This document shows, piece after piece, positions 54,033-62,352 of a stretch of 64,000 nucleotides of DNA. A program made the translations under genes and the position numbers. The notes beneath the pieces are model-generated. The model saw only the letters and a list, made by a program, of their open reading frames with translations. It did no database searches and was not told the DNA's origin. How positions within the stretch are numbered: position 1 is the first letter of the stretch; each line of letters starts with the position of its first letter. Where the stretch lies: the NCBI RefSeq assembly GCF_014337925.2, contig NZ_CP143423.1, positions 3,998,501 to 4,062,500 of the forward strand, read 5' to 3'. The DNA is from Roseobacter fucihabitans. Its GTDB lineage: Bacteria > Pseudomonadota > Alphaproteobacteria > Rhodobacterales > Rhodobacteraceae.

Positions 54033-55143
54033 GGTGATGTTAGAAAATCGCGTTGGTAAAGCTTCGTTAAACCCTTTTATGGCTGATATAGTTTCTCCCC
54101 ACCATCAGGAGAAATCGTATGCCCATCGTTTCCAGCCATCAGCTTGCCGAACTGATAGATGTCGTTTCCAATCTACCGCCTGACCGCCTTGCGGATGTCG
54201 AAGCAGCGCTCGGTGATGCGCGCAGGCGTGCCGAAGCATCAACCGAGGTGGGTGGCGCGGCACACAAGCGGGCTTGCCCCCACTGTGGCGGCGTTGAAAG
54301 TATCAGATGGGGCAAGTGTCGCACGGGAATCCATCGCTGGCGATGCAAGTCCTGCGACAAGACCTGGACCGGTCGGACAGGTACCGCGATCGCGCGCATT
54401 CACCGTCCAGGGTTCCTGCTGGATATTGTCCGCAATATGATGGGCAATGCGCCCTTGTCATGCAGGAAGCGCGCAAACGATTTGAAACTCTCGCGTCATA
54501 CTGTCTGGCGTTGGAGGATGATGATCCTGGATAAACGCGATGTGGCACCATCCTGCCTGCTTCAAGGCATCGTCGAGACCGATGAAACGCGTCATCGCGA
54601 AAGTAGGAAGGGAAGTCGCGAGTGGGTCCGTCATTTCCGCGAACCAGCCCAACACCCCGCGCCGCCGAGAAAGCGTTGGAAAGACTGGGGTCGCAAGGGC
54701 CCTCCGGGCAATGTCTCAATGGCCTGGTGGGAGCACGTCCTGGCGACGACTGATCGCTCTGGTGCTCTTATGCTCAAGCATATGCCCGATAAAACTCTGC
54801 CTCGATCGACGCGGCTTTGGTGCCTTTGGCAGCAGTTGATGCAATGTTGCTGTTTGATGGCGCTCCGCAATACGAGAAAATCGCAAAGGTGCGGAAACTT
54901 GGCTACAAAGTGCTCATCGCTGGAAGACGGACACAGACGACACCAGCCTCATATCACCTGAACAAGGTCAATGGCATCCATTCTTCGTGGAAGGCATTCT
55001 TGCGACCGTTTTGCGGACCTGCCAGCAAGAACCTGAACGCCTATGCTCGCTGGTTCTTGGCTCGACGCGTCGGCTATCTTCCCGCGTTCGGGATGTTGCT
55101 ATCGTGATCCGATGTGCCACCAACACAATTTGCTGACATTGCC
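54033..55143 (+). mobile_element. IS1595-family insertion sequence nested in IS91, with 8-bp target duplication
   Basis: The 8-mer GTTCAAAG flanks the element at 54025-54032 and 55144-55151. Imperfect terminal repeats begin GGTGATGTTAGAAAATCGCG on the left and GGCAATGTCAGCAAATTGTG on the inverted right end, both followed by TTGGT. Length 1111 bases, holding one frameshifted transposase. It is of a different subgroup from the 19156 transposon. Confidence 0.9.
54119..55107 (+). pseudogene. IS1595 family transposase, frameshifted
   Basis: First frame: leader SSHQLAELIDVVSNLPPDRL, zinc ribbon CPHCGGVESIRWGKCRTGIH then CKSCDKTW, and KRANDLKLSRHTVWRWRMMI with IVETDET at the catalytic site. The frame breaks near 54820 and continues from 54817 as VDAMLLFDGAPQYEKIAKVR, NKVNGIHSSWKAFLRPFCGP (the HSxxK part) and ASKNLNAYARWF. 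One indel separates the parts. Confidence 0.85.
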
Positions 55144-55194
55144 GTTCAAAGTACCTCGGCGCAAAGATCGGCATGACATCGGTACTGCATACAT

Positions 55195-55242
55195 CGCACC
55201 GAAGGTGCGTTTTATTATGTTTGAGGCGCGCCTTTGGCGCGA
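55195..55242 (+). repeat. Palindromic element family B, copy 2 (about 48 bp, double hairpin)
   Basis: Hairpins CGCACC-GAA-GGTGCG and GCGCC-TTT-GGCGC in tandem with an A/T-rich spacer, ending GAC as in the 25494 copy. It is inserted in frame in the IS91 transposase between V-L-H-T and G-S-A-M-T-H-H-P-H, replacing or displacing the single tryptophan codon normally there. Confidence 0.85.
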
Positions 55243-56274
55243 CGGGGTCGGCCATGACCCACCATCCCCATGTCCATGTCATTGTACCGGGCGGTAGGTT
55301 ATCGCCGGATTGCACTCGCTGGATCGCCTGCCGTCCCTGGTTCTTCCTGCCGGTGAAGGTGCTGTCGCGGTTGTTCAGGCGCTTGTTTATCGAAGGTCTG
55401 ATCCGATTGCACAAGGCTGGCAAGCTGGCCTTCGTCGGTGATCTGGCAAATTTGGTTGACCCCGATACCTTCGCGGCACGCCTTGCCCCGCTGTGCAGAA
55501 CGAATTGGATGGTTTATGCCAAACCACCTTCGACGGGCCTGAGGCTGTGCTGGCGTACTTGAGCCGTTACGCGCACCGCGTGGCGATCTCAAGCCACCGC
55601 CTGATCAGCACTGACACCAATACTGTGGCCTTCCGCTGGAAAGACTATCGGATCAAGCGGGGGGATCGCCGATCGGTCATGCACCTGACCGCGGATGAGT
55701 TCATTCGCCGGTTGCTGATCCACGTCCTGCCCTCCGGCTTCCACCGCATCCGCCACACCGGCTTCCTCGCAAATGTCCTCCGGCGCGACAGGATCGCAAA
55801 GATCAGGCGGTTGCTTGATACAGAACCTGGCCAGACACCCGTTGAGGGAGAAAACAACAGTCCCGAAGATAAGGATGCCCGTCAGTCTTGCCCCAAATGC
55901 GGTGGCGCGATGATGATCATTGAGACCGTCTAGCGGGGGCAAACACCAAAGTCCCGCGCCCCGCCATGGGAGGCCGCCGCATGATACAACGCCCAAACCC
56001 GGCTCCCCTGCGCAGGCACCGGGCAAGTCGGTGCGGCCAAATCACCAAAACCTTCTCTGCAAAAAGCATGTGGCAGAAAGATGCGAGATCAATTGGCCAG
56101 GTCAGGCTAGCAAAAGCGATATACTTGCATTTCGCGTCGTCACTGCGACGGTCGTTATGCATAAGGATAACCGTAGCCCTAGACCACAATCCCCACAGCA
56201 TCGAAACCCGCCCGCGCTTTATTCCTTGTCGGATTTGTCGCCGATGCAGCTTACGCTAACAGCAGCCACAAACC

Positions 56275-56559
56275 TTAGATAATGGAGGACAATGTGCTTG
56301 GTGCCAATTGGACCAGAGCACGGATGCGTTCAGCAATGTCATCTGCCGCCTTGAAGAGGTCTTCATATTGCATTTCCGTCAGATTATGCACGGAAAAGAA
56401 CAGCGGGCCTTCCACGTTCCAATAGGTCGCGTGGGTTTTGAACAACAGCCGATATGTATCGGCCAAGGCATGTTCCAACCCTTGCGTCAAAGCTTCCACT
56501 TCACGCACGCCAGAGCTGATTTCATTCTCTTGCGGGGCGACGTTCAGTGCATTTTTCAT
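56275..56559 (-). pseudogene. dps: dps, N-terminal half (split by IS insertion)
   Basis: Starts MKNALNVAPQENEISSGVRE and carries LADTYRLLFKTHATYWNVEG, FFSVHNLTEMQYEDLFKAAD and DIAERIRAL, the first helices of a Dps ferritin with the conserved ferroxidase histidines and acidic residues. It ends at LAPSTLSSI followed by a stop supplied by foreign DNA. The remainder is at 52824-53048. DNA protection by Dps is presumably lost unless another copy exists. Confidence 0.9.
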
Positions 56560-56589
56560 GTTGTTCTCTTATTATCAGTGTCACCAATA

Positions 56590-56615
56590 AACGGGTGGAC
56601 GACCGAAAAATTTCC
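56590..56615 (-). promoter_or_regulatory. EcfG-like promoter of dps
   Basis: Minus strand GGAAA (56615-56611), 17 bases, CGTT (56593-56590); one mismatch to GGAAC. It lies 31 bases upstream of the dps start. Confidence 0.55.
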
Positions 56616-56636
56616 GAAAAACATATAGATTCCTCC

Positions 56637-57557
56637 TCAATGCGGCTCTTCTATCTCCTGCATCAAGGGCTGTTGCTCAGCCTGCTCTGCCTCGGTTGGT
56701 GATGCGCTTTCATCGACGAGTTGGCGCGCCTCAAGTTCAGCGTTCAGCGCCGCTCCGAGCAGCACCAGGAAGCTGCTGATCCACAGCCAGATCAGCATCG
56801 CGATCACAGCACCGATGGAGCCATAGACCTCATTGTAATTGCCGAAATTTGCGACATAATAGGAGAAACCGATAGACATCAGCGCCCAGGACGTCCCCGC
56901 CATCAATGCGCCGGGCGTCAACCATCCAATGCGGACCCCCTTGCGGTTGGGGCCAAACCGATAGAGCAGACCAATACCGGCAAAAATCACCACAACCGCA
57001 ACAGCCCACCGCAATACATCCAGAACCCAGGACGCAAAAGCCCCCAGCTGGAAAAACGACAGAATGATCGGCGCGATAACCACCGTCAGGAGTGAGATCA
57101 CACCCACACCAAGCAGACAGACCGTCAGAACAAGAGCACGAAAATAATGGCGCAGGCTCGTGCGCCCCTCTTGATCATAGACCAGATTGAGACCGTGCAT
57201 CATTGCTCCGACCCCGGCACGGGCCGACCAGAGCGCTACACCGAGAGAGATCACCCCGGCCCAGCCCAGTGTGCCGGAACTTGTGCTCACCAACCCCACG
57301 ATCTGAGCGTTCAGGATATCGTATACGGCTACGGGCATCAGCCCGCTGACCTGTTCAAGCTGGACCACAACCACATCGGGATTTGCGATCAGACTGAGAA
57401 TTGCGATCAGGGCTGCCAGGGCCGGAAAGACAGAGAGCATGGAATAAAAAGCAACCCCGGCCGCGATGAGGCCGAGGTTGTTTATTGCTATTCGCTTGAC
57501 CGCGGCGACAATTGCCGCCCAGCACATTGCGCCTCTCAACTGTGGTTTTACGCTCAT
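56637..57557 (-). CDS. YihY/BrkB family inner membrane protein
   Basis: 306 residues from the ATG at 57557, one base past the upstream stop. Six or so membrane helices with the family features AGVAFYSMLSVFPALAALIA at the N-terminus, LGVALWSARAGVGAMMHGLN and GGYxxVYGSIGAVIAMLIWL (here NYNEVYGSIGAVIAMLIWLW). The function of the family is not settled. It is co-transcribed with the small PLDc_N protein under an EcfG promoter, which points to a stress role. Confidence 0.9.
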   Translation of the reverse strand: MSVKPQLRGAMCWAAIVAAVKRIAINNLGLIAAGVAFYSMLSVFPALAALIAILSLIANPDVVVVQLEQVSGLMPVAVYDILNAQIVGLVSTSSGTLGWAGVISLGVALWSARAGVGAMMHGLNLVYDQEGRTSLRHYFRALVLTVCLLGVGVISLLTVVIAPIILSFFQLGAFASWVLDVLRWAVAVVVIFAGIGLLYRFGPNRKGVRIGWLTPGALMAGTSWALMSIGFSYYVANFGNYNEVYGSIGAVIAMLIWLWISSFLVLLGAALNAELEARQLVDESASPTEAEQAEQQPLMQEIEEPH

Positions 57558-57558
57558 T

Positions 57559-57750
57559 CTAGGCCGAAATTCGCCCCGATTTTGGACCTGCGACCAGCCA
57601 GACGATAAATCCAACGATCGGCAGGATCAGTACCAGGAGGATCCAGAGTACTTTGCTACCTGTCGTTGTACCCGATCCGACAATCGAAACGATAGCCCAA
57701 ATATTCAGAGCCAAGATAATCAGTCCACCAAATCCTGCATATTCAAACAT
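57559..57750 (-). CDS. Small PLDc_N-domain membrane protein
   Basis: 63 residues from ATG at 57750 (AAAGGAGATGAAA upstream). Two hydrophobic helices with the PLDc_N hallmark SKVLWILLVLILPIVGFIVW. Such proteins are often stress-induced in alphaproteobacteria. First gene of the operon with the YihY/BrkB protein. Confidence 0.85.
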   Translation of the reverse strand: MFEYAGFGGLIILALNIWAIVSIVGSGTTTGSKVLWILLVLILPIVGFIVWLVAGPKSGRISA

Positions 57751-57781
57751 TTTCATCTCCTTTATCATTTATTAGCAACCT

Positions 57782-57807
57782 AACGTCGCAACAGCCCTTT
57801 TTGTTCC
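57782..57807 (-). promoter_or_regulatory. EcfG-type promoter of the PLDc_N-YihY operon
   Basis: Minus strand GGAAC (57807-57803), 17 bases, CGTT (57785-57782), exact consensus, 32 bases upstream of the start codon. Confidence 0.8.
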
Positions 57808-57813
57808 ATGTCG

Positions 57814-58644
57814 CTAGTTGTTCTGCGGCAACTCATCACGCACTTGCCCCCACGCCATAAGGGTAAAGATCGCTGTGCCGCCAATAATATTCCCGCTCAG
57901 GACAGGTAGGAAAAACCCGCCAATCGCCGTGGCGGCCGTAATGTCGCCCATCCAGACAAGGACTGCCATTTCAACCGATCCGGCAACGATATGGGTAAAA
58001 TCGCCCGCCGCAATCAACCAGGTGAAGGTCAGGATGATAAAGAACTTCGCCGCTTCTGCCTGCGGCAACATCCAAACAATCAGAGCCACGATCACACCAG
58101 CCGGAATAGCGCGCCAGAATGCGTCATGCGCGCCCATGCCCGTAGCGTGATGCGACAGATCAACGATGGACACCAATACCTCGGGCGCAATCGCCGGGGT
58201 GAAGACAAAAAGAGCCGCAACCGCAAAGGCCCCAATGACATTTGCCGTCATCACGATCGCCCAAAGCCGCAGCATTGCGCCAAAGACCCCCCAAGTGCGT
58301 TCGACCATGACGGGCAACACGGTCGTGATGGTGTTTTCGGTAAATAACTGCATGCGGCCCATGATCACCGCCAGAAACCCCAGCGAATAACCGAGGTTTT
58401 CGAGCAAATAGCGGCTTGGCACATCTGGCAGGTAGGTGCGGAAAATCGCTTCGCCCAGCACCGACAGGCTGATCATCATCCCGGCAGCAATTCCCGACCA
58501 GATCAGCGATCTTTTTGGGCGGGCCATTTCCTCCTCGCCCTCCCGGCGGATCACCTCATAGATCAACTTAGGCGCGAGTGGTGTTGCTCCTTGCACCGAG
58601 GCTTCGTCTTTTTGCTTTTCCTGTTGCGCCGCATTGCTGGTCAT
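57814..58644 (-). CDS. Formate/nitrite transporter (FNT) family protein, YfdC-like
   Basis: 276 residues with an N-terminal cytoplasmic stretch of about 45 residues and six helices. FNT features include GMMISLSVLGEAIFRTYLPD, GFLAVIMGRMQLFTENTITT (FTENT is typical of the YfdC branch) and GNIIGGTAIFTLMAWGQVRD at the end. The transported anion is unknown. It is preceded by an EcfG promoter, so it belongs to the stress regulon. Confidence 0.88.
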   Translation of the reverse strand: MTSNAAQQEKQKDEASVQGATPLAPKLIYEVIRREGEEEMARPKRSLIWSGIAAGMMISLSVLGEAIFRTYLPDVPSRYLLENLGYSLGFLAVIMGRMQLFTENTITTVLPVMVERTWGVFGAMLRLWAIVMTANVIGAFAVAALFVFTPAIAPEVLVSIVDLSHHATGMGAHDAFWRAIPAGVIVALIVWMLPQAEAAKFFIILTFTWLIAAGDFTHIVAGSVEMAVLVWMGDITAATAIGGFFLPVLSGNIIGGTAIFTLMAWGQVRDELPQNN

Positions 58645-58689
58645 CGTGCCTCCAAAACTCTCCGGTGAAAATCATGCCGGACACGGGTG

Positions 58690-58715
58690 AACGCATGCTC
58701 CCCGGTGCAGGTTCC
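58690..58715 (-). promoter_or_regulatory. EcfG-type promoter of the FNT-family gene
   Basis: Minus strand GGAAC (58715-58711), 17 bases, CGTT (58693-58690), exact consensus, 46 bases upstream of the start codon. Confidence 0.8.
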
Positions 58716-58813
58716 AAATTTCTGTCGGGCCGCTCCTGTTTGAGCCAGTGTCCCTGCGCCACATCGCGACGCCGGGCTTGCCATTTGCGGCCCGCGGCTC
58801 GACAGTGCTTGCC

Positions 58814-60118
58814 ATGACCACACCGCTGAACAATGCCATAGACTCCAAACGCGACGCCATCATCGACCTGACCCGCGCGTTGATACGGATCCCGACCCTG
58901 AACCCGCCGGGCGAGAATTACCGCGAGATCTGCGAATTTCTGGATCGCCGCCTCAAAGCACATGGGTTTGAAACGCAATTGATCCGCGCCACAGGCACCC
59001 CCGGTGACAGCGCGAAATACCCCCGCTGGAACATCGTGGCGCGCCGCGCAGGGCGACATGCCGGGGAGTGCGTGCATTTCAACAGCCACACCGATGTCGT
59101 CGAGGTCGGGCGCGGCTGGAGCATGGACCCGTTCGGCGGGGAGGAGAAAGACGGCAAGATTTATGGCCGCGGGGCCTGTGACATGAAGGGCGGGCTTGCG
59201 GCCTCGATCATCGCCGCCGAAACCTTCATTGAAACGCATCCCGATTTCACCGGGGCCATTGAAATTTCGGGCACCGCGGATGAGGAATCCGGCGGCTATG
59301 GTGGTGTCGCCTATCTGGCGGAGCAGGGGTATTTCGACCCCACCCGCGTCCAGCATGTGATCATCCCGGAACCGCTCAACAAGGACCGCATTTGCCTGGG
59401 CCATCGCGGCGGGTGGTGGGCGGAAATCGAAACCAAGGGCGAGATTGCGCATGGTTCCATGCCTTTCCTGGGCGATTGCGCGGTGCGTCACATGGGCGCG
59501 GTGCTGAACGCCTTTGAGGATCGGTTATTCCCCGCCATGGCCGCGCGGCGCACGGATATGCCCGTGGTCCCGGACGGGGCGCGTCAATCAACCATGAACA
59601 TTAATTCGATCCACGGCGGCCAGCCCGAACAGAGCGATGATTTCACCGGCCTGCCCGCGCATTGTGTGCCTGATGCCTGCCGGATCGTGATTGATCGCCG
59701 CTTTTTGGTCGAAGAACCGCTGGATCAGGTCCGAGATGAGGTCACGGCGCTGCTGGAGGGTCTGAAATCGAGCCGCGCGGATTTCGACTATGAATTGACC
59801 GAAATCAACGCCGTGCTGCCGTCCATGACCGACCGGAACGCGCCCGTCGTACAAACGGTTGCCCGCGCCATCCGCGACGTGATGGGCAAGGAGGCGCAAT
59901 ATGTCGCCTCGCCGGGCACTTATGATCAAAAACACATTGACCGGATTGGCAAACTCAAGAATTGCATCGCTTACGGTCCGGGAATTTTGGAACTGGCGCA
60001 TAAACCGGATGAATATATCGGCATTGATGATATGCTGGACAGCGCCAAAGTCATGGGGGCCGCATTGGAGACATTGCTGCTGCCCTGTAACGACGTACAA
60101 AGGGACCGCAAGACATGA
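58814..60118 (+). CDS. M20 family metallopeptidase (ArgE/DapE-like)
   Basis: 434 residues from the ATG at 58814, where alignment with the family begins (MTTPLNNAIDSKRDAIIDLT). Zinc ligands can be read: H in HFNSHTDVVEVG, D in YGRGACDMKGG, E-E in SGTADEESGG, and H near GTYDQKHI. These enzymes remove acyl groups or cleave peptide bonds at a free carboxylate. Its stop overlaps the start of a peptide-binding protein gene by four bases, so it probably processes what that transporter brings in. Confidence 0.92.
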   Translation: MTTPLNNAIDSKRDAIIDLTRALIRIPTLNPPGENYREICEFLDRRLKAHGFETQLIRATGTPGDSAKYPRWNIVARRAGRHAGECVHFNSHTDVVEVGRGWSMDPFGGEEKDGKIYGRGACDMKGGLAASIIAAETFIETHPDFTGAIEISGTADEESGGYGGVAYLAEQGYFDPTRVQHVIIPEPLNKDRICLGHRGGWWAEIETKGEIAHGSMPFLGDCAVRHMGAVLNAFEDRLFPAMAARRTDMPVVPDGARQSTMNINSIHGGQPEQSDDFTGLPAHCVPDACRIVIDRRFLVEEPLDQVRDEVTALLEGLKSSRADFDYELTEINAVLPSMTDRNAPVVQTVARAIRDVMGKEAQYVASPGTYDQKHIDRIGKLKNCIAYGPGILELAHKPDEYIGIDDMLDSAKVMGAALETLLLPCNDVQRDRKT

Positions 60119-61599
60119 AATACTTCCTTATCCGCAGCGCTATGGCCAGCACCATCGCGCTCATGGCCAGCATCGGGGCCGCGCAAGCCAAGTCCGACAT
60201 CACGGTCGCGCTGCAACTCGAGCCGCCGCATCTGGATCCGACCTCTGCGGCGGCGGGGGCCATTGATTCGGTGCTTTATTCCAATGTGTTCGAGGGTCTG
60301 ACGCGGTTCATGGCGGATGGCTCAGTTGTTCCGGGTCTCGCCGAGAGCTGGGAAATTTCGGATGACGGGCTCATCTATACTTTTGCCCTGCGGGACGGTG
60401 TGACTTTTCACGATGGCACGACAATGGACGCTGAGGATGTGAAATTCTCGCTCGACAGGATTCTCGCCGAGGACAGCGCCAATGCGCAAAAGGCGCTTTA
60501 TGCGTCGATTGCCAGCGTCGAGGTTATTGACCCTTTGACCGTCAAAGTGACGCTGAGCGAACAGAACGGCAATATGCTGTTCAATCTGGCCTGGGGCGAT
60601 GCGGTGATCGTGGCACCAGAAAGCATCGAGACCATCAAACAGATGCCCATCGGCACCGGCGCGTTCAAATTCGTCAATTGGGTGCAGAGCGACAAGATCG
60701 AGTTGGTACGCAACCCCGAATATTGGGGCACTCCGGCGGCATTGGAATCCGCGACCTTCAAATTCATTTCCGAGCCCACGGCGGCATTTGCGGCGATGAT
60801 GGCGGAGGATGTCGATTACTTCTCCGCCTTCCCGGCCCCGGAAAACCTGCCGCAATTTGAGGCCGATCCCCGGTTTCAGGTGTTGGTTGGCTCGACCGAG
60901 GGCGAAACGATCCTCTCCACCAACAACAAGATGCCGCCCTTTGACAATCCGCTTGTGCGCCAGGCCATCGCCCATGCCATTGACCGTCAGGATATTATCG
61001 ACGGGGCCATGTTCGGATATGGCACACCCATTGGGACGCATTTTGCCCCGCATAACCCGGCCTATAAGGACCTGACGGAGCAATCGAATTACGACCCTGA
61101 CAAGGCACGCGCATTGCTGGCACAGGCCGGTCTGGCGGAAGGGTTTGAAACCACGCTTTACTTGCCACCCCCTTCCTACGCACGCCGTGGTGGCGAAATC
61201 ATCGCCGCGCAGCTTGCAGACGTCGGCATCACCGCGAAAATCAACAATGTGGAATGGGCGCAATGGCTGGAATCGGTCTTCAAAGGCAAGGATTTCGGCC
61301 TGACCATCGTGAGCCATACCGAGCCGATGGATATCGGGATCTATGCCAATCCGGATTATTATTTCCAATATGACAATCCGGATTTTCAGGCTCTGATTGC
61401 CAAACTCAACGGCACGACGGACCCTGAGGTCCGCCAGAATATGATGGGAGAGGCACAACAGATCATCGCGGATGATTACGTGAACGGATATCTGTTCCAA
61501 CTTGCGCAGCTTTCCGTCGCCAAAGCCGGATTGCAAGGGCTATGGGCAAATGCGCCGACACAAGCCACGGACCTTACGGCGGTGTCATGGTCAGAGTGA
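60115..61599 (+). CDS. Peptide ABC transporter substrate-binding protein (SBP_bac_5)
   Basis: 494 residues with signal peptide (MKYFLIRSAMASTIALMASI, cleavage after AQA). Family-5 motifs LEPPHLDPTSAAAGAIDSVL, TFALRDGVTFHDGTTMDAED and AIDRQDIIDGAMFGYGTPIG. Its permease is probably the one starting at 63554, with two genes between. Distinct from the two binding proteins of the 30774-38306 operon. Confidence 0.93.
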   Translation: MKYFLIRSAMASTIALMASIGAAQAKSDITVALQLEPPHLDPTSAAAGAIDSVLYSNVFEGLTRFMADGSVVPGLAESWEISDDGLIYTFALRDGVTFHDGTTMDAEDVKFSLDRILAEDSANAQKALYASIASVEVIDPLTVKVTLSEQNGNMLFNLAWGDAVIVAPESIETIKQMPIGTGAFKFVNWVQSDKIELVRNPEYWGTPAALESATFKFISEPTAAFAAMMAEDVDYFSAFPAPENLPQFEADPRFQVLVGSTEGETILSTNNKMPPFDNPLVRQAIAHAIDRQDIIDGAMFGYGTPIGTHFAPHNPAYKDLTEQSNYDPDKARALLAQAGLAEGFETTLYLPPPSYARRGGEIIAAQLADVGITAKINNVEWAQWLESVFKGKDFGLTIVSHTEPMDIGIYANPDYYFQYDNPDFQALIAKLNGTTDPEVRQNMMGEAQQIIADDYVNGYLFQLAQLSVAKAGLQGLWANAPTQATDLTAVSWSE

Positions 61600-62030
61600 T
61601 CTGACAGATAAACAAAAAATCATGCGCGGGGCGGCGGGAGCACAAACCTGCCGCCCCACCCAATCCGCGCAACCGCGTGAATCCGCGATATGGCGGGCAA
61701 ATAGCGCAGCGCGCTTTGGGCCTGTCCGGAATTGTGTCAGATCGGCGCTTAATCGGCTCAAATCTGCATCCCTGTGACCGGATATATTTCGTTACAAAGC
61801 GGTTTGCCGGTTTGTAGAGTCAAAGGGCGAACCATCCTTTGGGATAGACAAAGACCCCGGGGCACTGAGTGGGCTATGGAACTTCCGCCATCGCCCACTC
61901 AGACATCGCCATCCAAAAATCGCTCCCCAAAAGCCACATCAAAAACCCTTGCCAGAATTCTACCTTTGCGTGTATTCTGGTCCTGCACCCAAGTCGCCCA
62001 CCCTCGTTTTGTTCGAAAGGAGCCCCCCCC
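61600..62030. other. Intergenic region with a GC-rich hairpin; no gene
   Basis: GGGGCGGC at 61628-61635 pairs with GCCGCCCC at 61650-61657, a likely terminator for the binding-protein gene without a clear U tract. No supported gene in the rest; the last part carries the promoter and RBS of the 62031 gene. Confidence 0.55.
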
Positions 62031-62240
62031 GTGACCGACCTTGCCGAACGCGCCACCGAATTGGAACAGCAGATCGAGAATGCCTCGCCAAAAGAACGTC
62101 TGGCCCTGTTGCCAGCTTTTGACCGCGTGATCGCAACGCTGACCGCACATGGTGAAACCGTCCCGACCCGCCTGCGCCGTCTCAATACCACGCTAAAAGA
62201 AGAGGCCATCGAAGATTTGTTTGACAATATGCCAGTTTAA
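62031..62240 (+). CDS. Small conserved hypothetical protein
   Basis: 69 residues from a GTG at 62031 with GAAAGGAG eight or so bases upstream. Charged and helical (LAERATELEQQIENASPKER, LRRLNTTLKEEAIEDLFDNM), with no membrane segment. A terminator follows, so it is transcribed alone. Function unknown. Confidence 0.75.
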   Translation: MTDLAERATELEQQIENASPKERLALLPAFDRVIATLTAHGETVPTRLRRLNTTLKEEAIEDLFDNMPV

Positions 62241-62304
62241 CAGACCGGGCTAAAAACCATTGTCCGAACCTGCTCGGTTTTGCCACCATACTGCCTCCGG
62301 GACG

Positions 62305-62334
62305 CCGGCACCTTTTGGGTGTCGGTTTTCTTTT
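62305..62334 (+). terminator. Rho-independent terminator after the 62031 gene
   Basis: CCGGCACC pairs with GGTGTCGG (one G-T) around a 5-base loop, followed by TTTTCTTTT. Confidence 0.85.
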
Positions 62335-62352
62335 GCGGCCTGCGGTGTGGAA

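Larger units (their letters stand above)
53870..55933 (+). pseudogene. IS91 family HUH transposase, interrupted by IS1595 and by a palindrome
   Basis: N-terminal piece ARMEDLLPVEYFHAVFTLPS to YGLLFKG before 54033; after the nested IS it resumes KYLGAKIGMTSVLHT, then a family-B palindrome, then GSAMTHHPHVHVIVPGG (the HUH motif HPHVH) and FLPVKVLSRLFRRLFIEGLI. A frameshift near 55530 precedes AVLAYLSRYAHRVAISSHRL (the region with the nucleophilic tyrosine) and the zinc-type C-terminus CPKCGG. The zinc-binding N-terminal domain is missing. Confidence 0.88.
53049..56280. mobile_element. IS91-type element with tyrosine recombinase and nested IS1595 element, inserted in dps
   Basis: Between the two dps halves are a decayed tyrosine recombinase (about 53196-53865), an IS91-family HUH transposase in pieces (53870-55933) and, within the latter, a complete IS1595-type element (54033-55143). 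The hexamer AATGGA is found at both junctions. No terminal inverted repeats are visible, as expected for IS91 elements; IS91 normally leaves no duplication, so the hexamer may be coincidence. Confidence 0.75.

Noticed and set aside
60322-61536. 404-codon minus-strand frame opposite the binding protein
   Set aside because: Antisense shadow of a family-5 binding protein with signal peptide.
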